Source: Neptunomonas japonica JAMM 1380 (GTDB taxonomy: Bacteria > Pseudomonadota > Gammaproteobacteria > Pseudomonadales > Balneatricaceae). Taken from it: 64,000 bases of DNA. Of the stretch, positions 1-9,179 are shown piece after piece. The translations under genes were made by a program, and so were the position numbers. The first letter of the stretch is position 1, and each line of letters starts with the position of its first letter. The notes beneath the pieces were generated by a model. That model was not told the DNA's origin. It made no database searches and saw nothing but the letters and a program-made list of their open reading frames with translations. The stretch lies in contig NZ_AP014546.1 of assembly GCF_016592555.1 (NCBI RefSeq), positions 2,552,501 through 2,616,500 of the forward strand, written 5' to 3'.

Positions 1-680
1 CAACTCCCATCAACACCTTTCCAGGCAGATTCTATAAACACAAAATCAGGTGTAAAATTGTTAAGCTGATCCATCCATTTATCAGGTTCAATTTGTAACA
101 ATTCACATTCTGGTTCATATGAGTGAAAGGTAAATTCATCCATCACCCCAGCAACACGTAGAGGCCTATCTATTGGCAACTTCATTACTGGCGCAGTTTT
201 AGTATTACTCTTACAATCTTTAATACTATTAAAACCTGCTTTAGTAAGTGTGGAATTCTTATTAGCTTTAGCTCTTAGCTTTGATTCTTTGTTTATTCTG
301 AAAATTTCTGAAGGAAGATTTACCAGACCACTCCATGATTTAGTTGCCTGTATTATTGAATAGCCTAACTGAAACGAAATGGTTTTTTTTACTTTATCTA
401 TTTTCGAATCAATCAAACTAATTTGATTTTGATAGCTTTTCTCACGCGCTAGCATGCCCTTGTACTTATCTTCCTCTTTCACAAGTTTAATATTTAGTTT
501 TACAATTTCTTTCTTAAGAGCATCCTTTTCTTTATTGAGGTTTTTCTCCCTTTCTGTCAAGACTTTAAACTTTTCAATTACATTTTTTAACTCAAGGTCA
601 TCTAGTGATACTTTATCATCACATGAAGGCTCAACATTTTTATTGCATTCCATTTCCGAATCGGACGCTCTTTTAGTCAT
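1..680 (-). CDS. Glycosyltransferase-like protein of the capsule locus (partial, 3' end outside window)
   Basis: An open frame runs from an ATG at 680 to the left edge without a stop, giving at least 226 residues. Residues about 20-95 are charged and heptad-like (predicted coiled coil). Residues about 165-226 contain the stretch VMDEFTFHSYEPEC and then PDFVFIESAWKG, which I associate with CgeB-like glycosyltransferases of capsule and surface-glycan loci. It lies 54 bp downstream of wecC on the same strand, so it is probably co-transcribed with the capsule genes. The catalytic part lies outside the window. The family call is by recognition only; that it is a real gene is well supported by the long open frame. 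Confidence 0.65.
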   Translation of the reverse strand, partial: MTKRASDSEMECNKNVEPSCDDKVSLDDLELKNVIEKFKVLTEREKNLNKEKDALKKEIVKLNIKLVKEEDKYKGMLAREKSYQNQISLIDSKIDKVKKTISFQLGYSIIQATKSWSGLVNLPSEIFRINKESKLRAKANKNSTLTKAGFNSIKDCKSNTKTAPVMKLPIDRPLRVAGVMDEFTFHSYEPECELLQIEPDKWMDQLNNFTPDFVFIESAWKGVDGS

Positions 681-734
681 TGTTACTACCAAATACTCAG
701 GGTTGTTTGAATTGAAAGATCACTAAATAATCTA

Positions 735-2000
735 TTAACTTTGTTGAGTTGAAAAAACCCCTACAGCATCAATAACTTCAGCCTGTATAGTACTTACTTT
801 CATTTCTTTAAACTCTTTATGTGCAACAAGCATAACAACAACATCAGCCTCAACTACTGCATTACTTTTCGTCGTATGAGTTGCATTTATTAAACTATCT
901 GGTAAGACTTCTATATTTGGTTCAACAACCATCAAGTTGCCTTTAAACTGATCATGCAGTTGTTGGGCGATGCTCAGAGCGGGGCTTTCTCGCAAATCAT
1001 CAATATCTGGTTTAAAGGCAACCCCGAATACAGCTAACGTAATATTGTCTTCTTTTTTACCAGACTGAACCAATTTCCCAGCTGCTTCTTTAACCTTTGA
1101 GATAACCCAGCCTGGCTTAGAATCATTTACTTCCCTTGCCATTCCGATAAGCTTGGCCTCTTCAGGGTTTGAATTAACAATAAACCAAGGATCAACAGCG
1201 ATACAATGCCCGCCAACGCCAGCCCCCGGCTGTAAAATATCTACTCGTGGGTGACGATTAGATAATCTGATCAACTCCCAAACATTAATATCAAGCTTAT
1301 CGCAGATAACTGAAAGCTCATTAGCAAAAGCAATGTTCACATCTCGGAAACTATTTTCAGTCAACTTCGCCATTTCAGCAGTTCGGGTATCTGTTGTAAC
1401 GCACTCACCTTCTACAAATATTTTATACAACTCAACGGATACAGCCGTGCACTTTGGAGTCATCCCTCCAATAATACGATCATTTTCTATTAATTCCCGC
1501 ATCACATGCCCAGGCAATACCCTTTCAGGACAATGAGCAACTCTAATATCAGAGCTTTCTCCGGCTTCACCCGGGAATGACAAATCAGGTCTTTCATTAG
1601 CCAACCAACCAGCCATTTTTTCAGTGGCTCCAACTGGGGATGTGGATTCAAGGATAATCAAATTGCCTTTTACCAATACTGGAGCTATCGCTTTTGAAGC
1701 AGCTTCAATATAGCTAAGATCAGGCTCATGATTATTTTTAAAAGGGGTTGGCACAGCTATTAAAAACGCATCAGCAGGCTCAGGCTTTGTTGTGGCCTTT
1801 AAATACCCCTCAGTTACAGCAGCGTGAACAACCATATCTAGCTCTGGTTCTATTATATGTATCTGTCCTTGGTTTATTGTGTCAACGGCTACGGAGTTAA
1901 TATCTACACCAATAACTTTTTTTTTGCGAGATGCAAACATTGCAGCAGTAGGTAATCCGATATAGCCTAAACCAATGACAGAAATAGTATTGAATTCCAT
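735..2000 (-). CDS. wecC: UDP-N-acetyl-D-mannosamine dehydrogenase
   Basis: This 421-residue protein matches the usual length of WecC, which oxidises UDP-ManNAc to UDP-ManNAc-uronate with two NAD+, supplying a sugar for surface polysaccharide. The N-terminal Rossmann motif VIGLGYIGLPTA is at about residues 8-19. The central segment EMAKLTENSFRDVNIAFANE and the catalytic-cysteine motif GVGGHCIAVDP (Cys266) are intact, followed by the C-terminal UDP-binding domain. It sits in the capsule operon directly after a broken wecB, whose product would normally make its substrate. Other nucleotide-sugar dehydrogenases are possible, but the start and the cysteine region are WecC-like. Confidence 0.9.
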   Translation of the reverse strand: MEFNTISVIGLGYIGLPTAAMFASRKKKVIGVDINSVAVDTINQGQIHIIEPELDMVVHAAVTEGYLKATTKPEPADAFLIAVPTPFKNNHEPDLSYIEAASKAIAPVLVKGNLIILESTSPVGATEKMAGWLANERPDLSFPGEAGESSDIRVAHCPERVLPGHVMRELIENDRIIGGMTPKCTAVSVELYKIFVEGECVTTDTRTAEMAKLTENSFRDVNIAFANELSVICDKLDINVWELIRLSNRHPRVDILQPGAGVGGHCIAVDPWFIVNSNPEEAKLIGMAREVNDSKPGWVISKVKEAAGKLVQSGKKEDNITLAVFGVAFKPDIDDLRESPALSIAQQLHDQFKGNLMVVEPNIEVLPDSLINATHTTKSNAVVEADVVVMLVAHKEFKEMKVSTIQAEVIDAVGVFSTQQS

Positions 2001-2003
2001 TTA

Positions 2004-2228
2004 TTAAAGCCCTTTATAATCAATAATTTTATCTAGTATACGCTGGCAAGATTTACCATCACCATAAGGGTTATGGACAAAGCGCATTACGCTATACTGT
2101 GCTCTATTGGTTAGTAGTTGATTCATTTCTTAAGTAATCACTTGTGCATCTGTTCCAACAAGCTTGACAGCCCCAGCTCTTACAACTTCAGGCCTAGTAC
2201 CAAAAACACATAATATTTTTGTACTCAA
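2004..2228 (-). pseudogene. wecB: wecB (UDP-GlcNAc 2-epimerase) remnant with internal deletion and nonsense codon
   Basis: From a TTG at 2228 the frame reads the WecB N terminus (KILCVFGTRPE) and passes directly into the WecB C terminus (AGAVKLVGTD, then, after an in-frame TAA, HNPYGDGKSCQRILDKI). WecB is normally about 375 residues; here about 75 codons remain. Intact WecB has a second RPE triplet near its C terminus, just before the AG-V-LVGTD segment, so the scar fits an in-frame deletion between two short RPE-coding stretches. A stop codon then follows the segment ending AQVIT. It ends 4 bp before wecC, the position a functional wecB would occupy. It cannot encode an epimerase. Confidence 0.85.
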
Positions 2229-2250
2229 AACTTTACTTCCGTTCAAACTC

Positions 2251-3342
2251 TTAATCTCTGTGATCCCTAACAATCAGCACTAACATATGAACAATCAATG
2301 ATAAAAAAAGTGCAATAACTGTAAATACAACGATATTATGAACTCGTTTTGGTTCAACTGGATATTCAGGTAGTGTTGGACTCTGTAAGACTGAAACTTG
2401 TTTCAACTTTCTAGCCGCTTCTATACGAGTACTTTCAAGCGCAGCTAATGCACCTGAATAACTCTCCATTGCAAACTCTACTTTTAACTCTAATGTTTGA
2501 TATTCTGCTGAGAGGGTATTTAACGCGCCACCTGACTGCTGAGCCATCCGTGCACGTTCTTGTTTAATCTGTTGTCGAATAGCCTTAATTTCATCCCCCC
2601 CCCTAACAACACTCGGTGAACGACTACTTTGGTAACTCGTTAACATTGTTTGCTTTGCTTGTAGGTTAGCAAGCTCTACTTCGAGCCCAGCCACAACCGC
2701 ACTCAGGCTCTCCACTGTACCTGCTGGGGAAACTAAACCATTTTCATTCTGATACTCAATAAGCTTGTTTCTTGTTGACTGAAAGTTGAGGCTCAAGCCT
2801 GCTACCTGGGTCTCAAGAAATTTTACTTGCTCATCAGCAAGTCGCTGCCCCATTCTATTCATATGTGTCTCTCCTTCACTTAAAAGTAAAGAAGTCATCG
2901 CATGCGCCATTTCCGGAGTTAGCGCACTTACATTAATGCGTAAAATTTGGGCGTAATCATCAAGCTCTACTGAAACCTGTTTAAGATAATACTCATGCAA
3001 CTCCTCGATAGGCACATCGGAAGAACGAAGGCGGGTAAAATAATCAATATCACTACTTGCATAGTGCGCCCTAAACCCTAATGCAGTATCAATTTTTCGA
3101 AGCATATCAACAGACAATAAATAATCTCGAAGTAATAACATATCACTATCACCCGAATTACCACCCAGTAATGCCGAAACATCCATATTGGGTACAGTAA
3201 CCTGTGGGCTTTCCAGCACAACATTACTTTGCGACACATAACTATCGCTGGCCAAAATGCTCCAATAAACTGTAACCAGTAATACCGCCACAAAACAAAC
3301 CAGCCAATGTGGGTATTGTTTAAATATGTGCTTTATTGTCAT
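2251..3342 (-). CDS. kpsE: Capsule polysaccharide export inner-membrane protein (KpsE/CtrB/BexC family)
   Basis: The 363-residue protein has one membrane segment near the N terminus (about 14-32) and one near the C terminus (about 336-357), joined by a long periplasmic region with heptad-rich helices at about 165-320. This is the polysaccharide co-polymerase layout of KpsE/CtrB/BexC. These proteins bridge the inner-membrane ABC exporter and the outer-membrane export protein. The sequence PTLPEYPVEPKRVHN just before the second membrane segment is the usual proline-rich element of the family. It follows the ATPase gene by 27 bp and precedes the wecB remnant. Family membership is strong; the symbol is by analogy. 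Confidence 0.85.
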   Translation of the reverse strand: MTIKHIFKQYPHWLVCFVAVLLVTVYWSILASDSYVSQSNVVLESPQVTVPNMDVSALLGGNSGDSDMLLLRDYLLSVDMLRKIDTALGFRAHYASSDIDYFTRLRSSDVPIEELHEYYLKQVSVELDDYAQILRINVSALTPEMAHAMTSLLLSEGETHMNRMGQRLADEQVKFLETQVAGLSLNFQSTRNKLIEYQNENGLVSPAGTVESLSAVVAGLEVELANLQAKQTMLTSYQSSRSPSVVRGGDEIKAIRQQIKQERARMAQQSGGALNTLSAEYQTLELKVEFAMESYSGALAALESTRIEAARKLKQVSVLQSPTLPEYPVEPKRVHNIVVFTVIALFLSLIVHMLVLIVRDHRD

Positions 3343-3369
3343 TTAATAATCTAATTTCTGTTATTTAAG

Positions 3370-4029
3370 CTAATCGGTACTTTTATGATAAGCAGCAATC
3401 GCTTCATTAATGTCATCGAACCAAATTGCACCGCCATCATGCAACCAAATCCCTGCCTGGCATAGGTCTTTTAAAATACCCTCGCTATGGGATACGATTA
3501 TCAACCCTGCCTGCCCAACCTTACCCTTAAAAGCTTTTGTCGCTTTTGCTTTGAACGCTCTATCTCCAACGGCAGTTGCCTCATCAGACAAGAACACGTC
3601 AAAGTCAAAAGCAAGTGATAAGCCAAAAGCCAAACGGCTTCTCATACCACTAGAATATGACTTAACCGGCTCATCAAATGCTTTGCCTATCTCAGCAAAC
3701 TCTTCAACAAAGTCTATTACCTGAGTGATTTTTTCTTCATCTCCATGGACACGGGCAACAAATTTTACATTTTGTCTACCCGTCATGGAGCCATTAAATC
3801 CACCAGAGAGCCCAACAGGCCATGATACACGGCAGTTTCGCGTAACCGTTCCTTTATCGGGTGCATCCATACCGGCAATAATACGAAGCAAGGTAGATTT
3901 ACCCGCACCGTTTTTGCCGACAAGCCCGACATTAAGCCCAACTGGAATGTCAAAATTAATATCTTTTAGCACCCAATCACTACCATGGTGGTTGTGATAA
4001 CGCTTATACAAGCCTCTTACGCTTATCAC
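3370..4029 (-). CDS. kpsT: Capsule polysaccharide ABC transporter, ATP-binding protein
   Basis: A 219-residue ABC ATPase with Walker A GKNGAGKST (about 38-46), signature SYSSGMRSR (124-132), Walker B DVFLSDE (144-150) and a switch histidine in IIVSHSEG. The short length and the SSGM signature are typical of KpsT/CtrD/BexA, which power export of lipid-linked capsule chains through the KpsM permease. Its start overlaps the end of the permease gene by 4 bp, showing translational coupling. It lies in the order lipoprotein, kpsD, kpsM, kpsT, kpsE. Confidence 0.92.
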   Translation of the reverse strand: MISVRGLYKRYHNHHGSDWVLKDINFDIPVGLNVGLVGKNGAGKSTLLRIIAGMDAPDKGTVTRNCRVSWPVGLSGGFNGSMTGRQNVKFVARVHGDEEKITQVIDFVEEFAEIGKAFDEPVKSYSSGMRSRLAFGLSLAFDFDVFLSDEATAVGDRAFKAKATKAFKGKVGQAGLIIVSHSEGILKDLCQAGIWLHDGGAIWFDDINEAIAAYHKSTD

Positions 4030-4829
4030 TGTGCTTTCAACCTCATTTCAAACCTCAGATGTAACATCAAACCCAGTGCAACCAACCCTAACCCCCACCC
4101 CCAAAGGTAGAGCATATTTATATCGGGAAGTGACCGATAAGAGCTAAAAAATGCCAACCGAAGGCTCTCTATACCATGTACTATTGGGTTTAATAATAGA
4201 ATCTGTTGAAGGTTATGCGGCAGGTAGTTAAGAGGTATCATTGCCCCAGAAATAATCATTAGTGGTAATGATAGTATCCGAATTATTTTTCCAACTTCAG
4301 GAATCAATGAGTCTAACACAGATATGGTTAGGCCTACTCCAACGCCTAACAACCAAATTGCCGCCCAAATAAAAAGTGCATTTAGTGGATCATCAGGAAC
4401 CAAGTCAATACCGATGAGACTACAGACTAATATGAACATCAGAAAAACTAAGCTTTTAAGCATGCCTTCCAAATAACACCGGATTAGAACAGGATCAATT
4501 GGCTTAACCTGCCTATAAGCAAACAAAGCTTTACTCGCGCCGATAGCTCCTAATGAGCGCATCATGTTTTCACGAAACAGATAAAACCCTAGAAGCCCGC
4601 ATATCAACCAAGGAATAAAATCAGCCCCACCAATTCGATGCCCGCTTGCCGCAACAGCTCTAATCCCAACGAACACAGCAATCATGGCAATTGGTTCGGC
4701 TAACATCCAGAACCATGCCATTCTGTCAGCCGTTGTTCGCGCAAGGGCTTCACGCATAAACAATGCATGCCAAACGCTTTTAGTTACTTGCCAAGAATTA
4801 CGTGGTCTGTGTTTTTGCACGCTTTCCAT
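4026..4829 (-). CDS. kpsM: Capsule polysaccharide ABC transporter, permease
   Basis: A 267-residue ABC-2 type membrane protein with about six hydrophobic segments and the family sequence LPLMIISGAMIPLNYLP followed by NPIVHGIESLR, characteristic of KpsM/CtrC/BexB and related O-antigen exporters. It forms the channel for capsule polysaccharide with the adjacent KpsT ATPase. It begins 3 bp after the kpsD-like gene and its end overlaps kpsT by 4 bp, so the export genes are tightly coupled. Confidence 0.92.
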   Translation of the reverse strand: MESVQKHRPRNSWQVTKSVWHALFMREALARTTADRMAWFWMLAEPIAMIAVFVGIRAVAASGHRIGGADFIPWLICGLLGFYLFRENMMRSLGAIGASKALFAYRQVKPIDPVLIRCYLEGMLKSLVFLMFILVCSLIGIDLVPDDPLNALFIWAAIWLLGVGVGLTISVLDSLIPEVGKIIRILSLPLMIISGAMIPLNYLPHNLQQILLLNPIVHGIESLRLAFFSSYRSLPDINMLYLWGWGLGLVALGLMLHLRFEMRLKAQ

Positions 4830-4832
4830 AAT

Positions 4833-6584
4833 TTACAAATCTAATACGACTTTAGCAGCAATCGCCAGCTGGTAAATGATCTGCGTCAAGCTAGTTGCTA
4901 ACTGCAAGTTTTTAGTGGGTACTGCTGGCAAGACCAAAATTTCATCGCCTGGCTGTAAATCAATATCAGAGGATTTTCGTACTTCGCCATTGAGGCGTAC
5001 AACAAGGATGTTCTGTTTGTCTGCATGTTGTGTAAAGCCACCTGAGCGCTCGATGTAATCCATTACGTCATTGCTGGCATGATAAACAGTCGCTTGAGGG
5101 ACTAATACTTCGCCACTAATTAACAATGAATCAGACATTTCAGGAATGGTGATCACATCACCATCTTGTAATCGGATATCGGCAACCGTGCCATTATTGG
5201 CAACCACCATGCGCCCATTAGGTTCTATCATGGCTGCACGTTTCACAAAGCTTGATATCAACTCTGCTTCTTTTACACGGATAGAAGCCTCATCCGGGGT
5301 TGATGAAGGCGCACCCAAATATGTGGTTTCTAGGCGGCGCAGGCTTTCTTCTAAAGAGGCTTTCTGCCTAGCCGCAACACTTAAACGCCGTAAAGAGATA
5401 CTGCGAGTATCAGTGAGCGCTTTAGGCACTTGGATGTTATTCAATAATTGATTTAATGTAGCATCGTTAGGTACGGCATAACGCGAAGGTCCGTAATAGC
5501 TACCTTCTAGTTGTATAACAATCGTTTCATCCTGCTGATCTGCGCTAAACAGTACTTCATCGCCATTTTTTAAACGTGCTGTTGCAAAAGCAGCTAATGT
5601 GTAATATTTCGCTAAAAGCCCATCATTACGAACACCACGTACCAATACATGGGTAATACCGGGTTTGGTTCTCGCGTATTGAAGTAAACTCTTACCTGTA
5701 TTCTCTTTGCGGGTTAACTCGTACTGCAGTTCTCGTTCAACATCGCCAGCCACTGTTACTGCTGCTTGGCGACGCCCGACAACAACCGTATCTCCATCGC
5801 GAAATTGCAATGTAGGCAACTGCCCTTCTTTCATAAAACGGTATAAGTCTGCTGTTTTAATGGTTTTATTATTACGAATAACGCGGATAGAGCGAAAACT
5901 ACCTAACTGCGCATCAATTCCACCGGCCTGATCCAAAAAATACAGAACAGAGTCATTGGGTGTTCCTGCATAACGCCCTGGGTTTTGAACTTCACCCGTA
6001 ACAAACACCGCAACAGGCTGCACACCTTGCAAATTAGTGTACACATTTACGTTTTCAGGATAGATAGACTGTACCGAAGACTTAACACGGCTATTCAAGC
6101 TTTTCTGGGAAGCGCCTTGTACTTTAACCGGGCCAACTGATGGTATAAAAATATAACCTTGTGCATCAACCGGTAGCACTCTTTCAACTTCAATAGCACC
6201 CCATAATCGTAGTGTTATCAAATCTCCAGGAGCAATTTTATAGTCTGGATTAAGGCCGTCGGCCCGTACACCGCGAAAACCACCTGTAAAAAGGTGCTCA
6301 CCATAAGGCAGCACCGAATCACTGCCAGAGTCTAGGCTTCTTGGATTAGGGCCGTAGGTACCTGTTTTCCAATTAGTATTGGGTGTATCAACGACTGTTG
6401 CAGAAATGGCAGCGGCTTGTTCTTCTGTATCCAGCCCACCCGTGCCCGTATTGATCGAGATGGCTTGTACAACATTAACAGGGGCTGCCGATAGTAAAAA
6501 TGTGGCTAACACGCCACTCAGGAGATGATGATTTTTAAAAAAACGTGATGCGGAAGCTTTTACATACAATGCTGATGAATGCAT
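4833..6584 (-). CDS. kpsD: Polysaccharide export protein, KpsD/BexD type (periplasmic/outer membrane)
   Basis: A 583-residue exported protein with a long N-terminal signal (hydrophobic core about 22-38, likely cleavage after VVQA). The polysaccharide-export domain (about 115-190; YKIAPGDLITLRLWG) is followed by several SLBB-type units (about 190-270, 270-380, 480-555; for example FVTGEVQNPGRYAG and LISGEVLVPQATVYHA). This is the layout of KpsD/BexD proteins that carry capsule chains across the periplasm and outer membrane. No lipobox is visible, so it is more like KpsD than lipoprotein Wza. It heads the exporter genes, after a small lipoprotein gene. Confidence 0.88.
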   Translation of the reverse strand: MHSSALYVKASASRFFKNHHLLSGVLATFLLSAAPVNVVQAISINTGTGGLDTEEQAAAISATVVDTPNTNWKTGTYGPNPRSLDSGSDSVLPYGEHLFTGGFRGVRADGLNPDYKIAPGDLITLRLWGAIEVERVLPVDAQGYIFIPSVGPVKVQGASQKSLNSRVKSSVQSIYPENVNVYTNLQGVQPVAVFVTGEVQNPGRYAGTPNDSVLYFLDQAGGIDAQLGSFRSIRVIRNNKTIKTADLYRFMKEGQLPTLQFRDGDTVVVGRRQAAVTVAGDVERELQYELTRKENTGKSLLQYARTKPGITHVLVRGVRNDGLLAKYYTLAAFATARLKNGDEVLFSADQQDETIVIQLEGSYYGPSRYAVPNDATLNQLLNNIQVPKALTDTRSISLRRLSVAARQKASLEESLRRLETTYLGAPSSTPDEASIRVKEAELISSFVKRAAMIEPNGRMVVANNGTVADIRLQDGDVITIPEMSDSLLISGEVLVPQATVYHASNDVMDYIERSGGFTQHADKQNILVVRLNGEVRKSSDIDLQPGDEILVLPAVPTKNLQLATSLTQIIYQLAIAAKVVLDL

Positions 6585-6610
6585 AATTTTTCACTTTTTT
6601 AATGACATTA

Positions 6611-6630
6611 AAACTGATCAAAACTGATCA
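6611..6630. repeat. Tandem 10-bp direct repeat
   Basis: The decamer AAACTGATCA occurs twice in a row in the 48-bp gap between the lipoprotein gene and the kpsD-like gene. It may be simple slippage; no function is evident. Confidence 0.6.
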
Positions 6631-6632
6631 AA

Positions 6633-7016
6633 TTACTGCGCCACGCCTGCTGTTAAGGCGCGAGATTTATACCAGTCTTGATTATTCAACGTACAGGCAA
6701 GCTCGGTACTACTAATACCTTTTTCAACTATGAGTTGACGGCACTCAGCCCCGCTGGCAGAAAAATAGGGAGCTTGCGCAGAAAGTGTAATATTGTCTCC
6801 CCAAGGAGAGCGTGCAAAGGCAGCACTACTTTCAGTTGACGAGTGACTAAGGAATTCCGCGATATCTGCCGGAATTAGCAGGTGCTCTTGCGAGGTGGAT
6901 AACGAGTACTTACTTTTTTGTTGCGTCGATGCACAACCAACTACAGATAGTGCGGTTAATATAACCATCGTACTCAACATGATACGACGTAGCTTACTTG
7001 ATGTGATTAATCGCAC
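6633..7016 (-). CDS. Small lipoprotein at the head of the capsule operon, unknown function
   Basis: A 127-residue protein with a basic N terminus, a hydrophobic segment (about 12-26) and a lipobox ending SVVGC, predicting lipidation at Cys28. The mature part is soluble-looking with two more cysteines (in AECRQ and LACTL) that could form a disulphide. I do not recognise the family. It is first in the capsule export operon, 48 bp before kpsD, suggesting a periplasmic accessory role in polysaccharide export. That role is inferred from position only. Confidence 0.65.
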   Translation of the reverse strand: MRLITSSKLRRIMLSTMVILTALSVVGCASTQQKSKYSLSTSQEHLLIPADIAEFLSHSSTESSAAFARSPWGDNITLSAQAPYFSASGAECRQLIVEKGISSTELACTLNNQDWYKSRALTAGVAQ

Positions 7017-7289
7017 GTTGCGACTCCCTATATATTCATTATCCTTAACGCGCGCTTATTCTAGTACATCGACCGTAAAAAAACATCTGCAGCGAAAGGT
7101 TATTACTCGACTTATGATTATGCTTCGCTTGAAGTAAAGCAACTTAATATTGGAGCCAACGGCACTACATATTTGTATTCGCTTAAACGACCTCGTCTCA
7201 CTCTTTTATTGATTATCCAAGACACCACACTTGACAGCAAACCATGTGAAAGGCAAATTCCCTTTCAAGATTAAGCGAGAAAGATGCTA

Positions 7290-7898
7290 ATGCCTAAAGT
7301 TGGAATGCCTGAAATAAGAAAGCCACAGCTGATTAATGCCACCATGGAGGCTATTAACTCTGTTGGGTTACATAAAGCTAGTGTTGCCATGATTAGCAGT
7401 TATGCTGGGGTATCCCCGGCAATCATCAATCATTATTTTGGTGGTAAAAACGGCTTACTCGAGGCAACCATGCGTTCGGTATTACAGCAACTTTCTCACG
7501 GTGTAAAAACCCGCTTACAAGAAGCCCCAAAGGATGATGTTGTGGGCCGTATTAAAGCAATTGTCGGTGGAAACTTTGACCCCAGACAGCTAGAACCTAA
7601 AGTGGTTAAAACGTGGTTGGCGTTCTGGTCTTTAGCCATGCACGACCCGGCACTCTATCGATTACAACGCGTTAATGAAAAAAGACTATTATCGCATTTG
7701 ATTCTTGAATTAAAGCAAGTACTGCCCGCCGATAGAGCCCAGATAGTTGCGCAAAGTATTGCTGCACTTATCGATGGTATCTGGCTACGTGGCGCATTAA
7801 CGCCTACCGGTATAGATAGCCAATTAGCGCAACGCCTGATTATCGACTATTTAGAACAGCAACTTCCGAGCGACATTATTGCTAAACATAATGCCTAG
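7290..7898 (+). CDS. betI: BetI, TetR-family choline-responsive repressor
   Basis: A TetR-family protein starting [20 protein letters not shown], matching the BetI N terminus; the start at 7290 is chosen over the ATG at 7284 for this reason and for its spacing from GCGAGAAAG. The helix-turn-helix is at about residues 25-50 ([19 protein letters not shown], then NGLLEATM). BetI represses the choline-to-betaine genes and is relieved by choline. Here it is alone on the plus strand, convergent with the bet/cho operon rather than heading it. About 202 residues, close to the usual 195. Confidence 0.93.
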   Translation: MPKVGMPEIRKPQLINATMEAINSVGLHKASVAMISSYAGVSPAIINHYFGGKNGLLEATMRSVLQQLSHGVKTRLQEAPKDDVVGRIKAIVGGNFDPRQLEPKVVKTWLAFWSLAMHDPALYRLQRVNEKRLLSHLILELKQVLPADRAQIVAQSIAALIDGIWLRGALTPTGIDSQLAQRLIIDYLEQQLPSDIIAKHNA

Positions 7899-7940
7899 AA
7901 ATAAAAAAGCACGAACACTAGCAGCACTGAATATAAAATA

Positions 7941-7964
7941 AGAGCTAAGTTAACACCTAGCTCT
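7941..7964. terminator. Possible bidirectional terminator between betI and choV
   Basis: A 7-bp inverted repeat (AGAGCTA...TAGCTCT) with a 10-base loop lies between the convergent betI and choV genes, flanked by A/T-rich tracts. The stem is short and there is no clean T run, so strength is uncertain. Confidence 0.4.
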
Positions 7965-7983
7965 AATAAAGCAGATCAACGCA

Positions 7984-9177
7984 TCACGCCTCATCGACCA
8001 TAAAGTGCTTACCAAGTAACGCATGATAAAAATCTTTATCTGACAGCATACCCACCAAGCGCCCGCTTTCTTCTAGCAGTAATGGCAGGCCTGTCTTGTA
8101 TCGAATTTCAATGGCAGACCGCATTGATATATCCGGAGACGCTATCACTAATAAGCTCTCTGCTAGCTGCTCAATATCGTCCCCTTCACTCCAACGGAGC
8201 AACGGCAAAGACAGCCCCTGGCGAGAAGCACTGACCACCTCCCCTTCTCTATCAAGCCCAATAAGCGTGTTGTCGTGTTGGTTCAAAATTAGCTGATCAC
8301 CCGACGCCTCTAGATCACAGGTATTCGACATCAATGAGCGGCCGCACAGCACGTTTAAAGGATTGGTATGAGCCACAAAGTCAGCAACATAGGGCGTTTT
8401 TGGATTAAGAACTATCTCTTCCGGCTTTCCATGCTGAATAATTTTGGCTGATTCCATAATTGCGATATGAGTGCCGATTTTAAGCGCCTCATCTAAATCG
8501 TGACTGACGAATAAAATGGTTTTATTTAAACGCTGCTGCAGTTCTATTAGTTCATCTTGAAGTTGACTGCGAATTAACGGATCGAGCGCTGAAAAAGGCT
8601 CATCCATTAGTAAGATATCACTATCCATGGCAAATGCGCGCGCAAGACCCACTCGCTGCTGCATACCTCCAGACAGCTCGTGCGGAAGCTTATCTTTCCA
8701 TTCAGATAAGCCAACCATCTCCAGCTTTTCCATCGCCTTAGCACGGCGCGCTTCTTTACCCATACCCTGCATATCTAAGCCAAATGCAACATTATCAAGC
8801 ACACTCATCCACGGCATTAAAGCAAATTTTTGGAAGACCATAGAAATCTTACTGGTGCGCATATGCCGCAATTTCTGGGCATCACACGTGGCGATATCCA
8901 CCATTTGGTCGCCATCTTGAACTAGCAGCTCTCCTCGGCTCACTGCGTTTAAACCGTTTACTGCACGCAAAAGGCTGGACTTACCTGAACCAGACAACCC
9001 CATTAATACGCAAATTTCCCCTTCCTGCACTTCAATACATGCATTATCTACGCCCACGACATCACCGGTAACCTCAATAATTTCTTGACGACTACTCCCC
9101 TTATCAAGCAATGCCAAACTCTTCTCGACACGATCACCGAATACGACATCTACATTTCGAATACTAATTGCCGCCAT
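7984..9177 (-). CDS. choV: Choline ABC transporter, ATP-binding subunit
   Basis: A 397-residue ProV/OpuAA-type ATPase. Walker A GLSGSGKSS, the Q-loop region MVFQKFALMPWM, signature LSGGMQQR and Walker B ILLMDEP are all intact, followed by a C-terminal CBS-like regulatory region (about 285-390, ending near GRLVGMLSDKDFYHALL). This arrangement is typical of quaternary-amine importers. It is the last gene of betB-betA-choX-choW-choV and begins 2 bp after choW. Choline is the likely substrate because of the adjacent bet genes and the ChoX-like binding protein; glycine betaine or proline betaine cannot be excluded. Confidence 0.9.
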   Translation of the reverse strand: MAAISIRNVDVVFGDRVEKSLALLDKGSSRQEIIEVTGDVVGVDNACIEVQEGEICVLMGLSGSGKSSLLRAVNGLNAVSRGELLVQDGDQMVDIATCDAQKLRHMRTSKISMVFQKFALMPWMSVLDNVAFGLDMQGMGKEARRAKAMEKLEMVGLSEWKDKLPHELSGGMQQRVGLARAFAMDSDILLMDEPFSALDPLIRSQLQDELIELQQRLNKTILFVSHDLDEALKIGTHIAIMESAKIIQHGKPEEIVLNPKTPYVADFVAHTNPLNVLCGRSLMSNTCDLEASGDQLILNQHDNTLIGLDREGEVVSASRQGLSLPLLRWSEGDDIEQLAESLLVIASPDISMRSAIEIRYKTGLPLLLEESGRLVGMLSDKDFYHALLGKHFMVDEA

Positions 9178-9179
9178 GA

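Noticed and set aside
454..726. Plus-strand open frame of 90 codons at the left edge
   Set aside because: It is antisense to the partial minus-strand capsule gene, which has sensible coiled-coil and conserved sequence; the plus frame is low-complexity.
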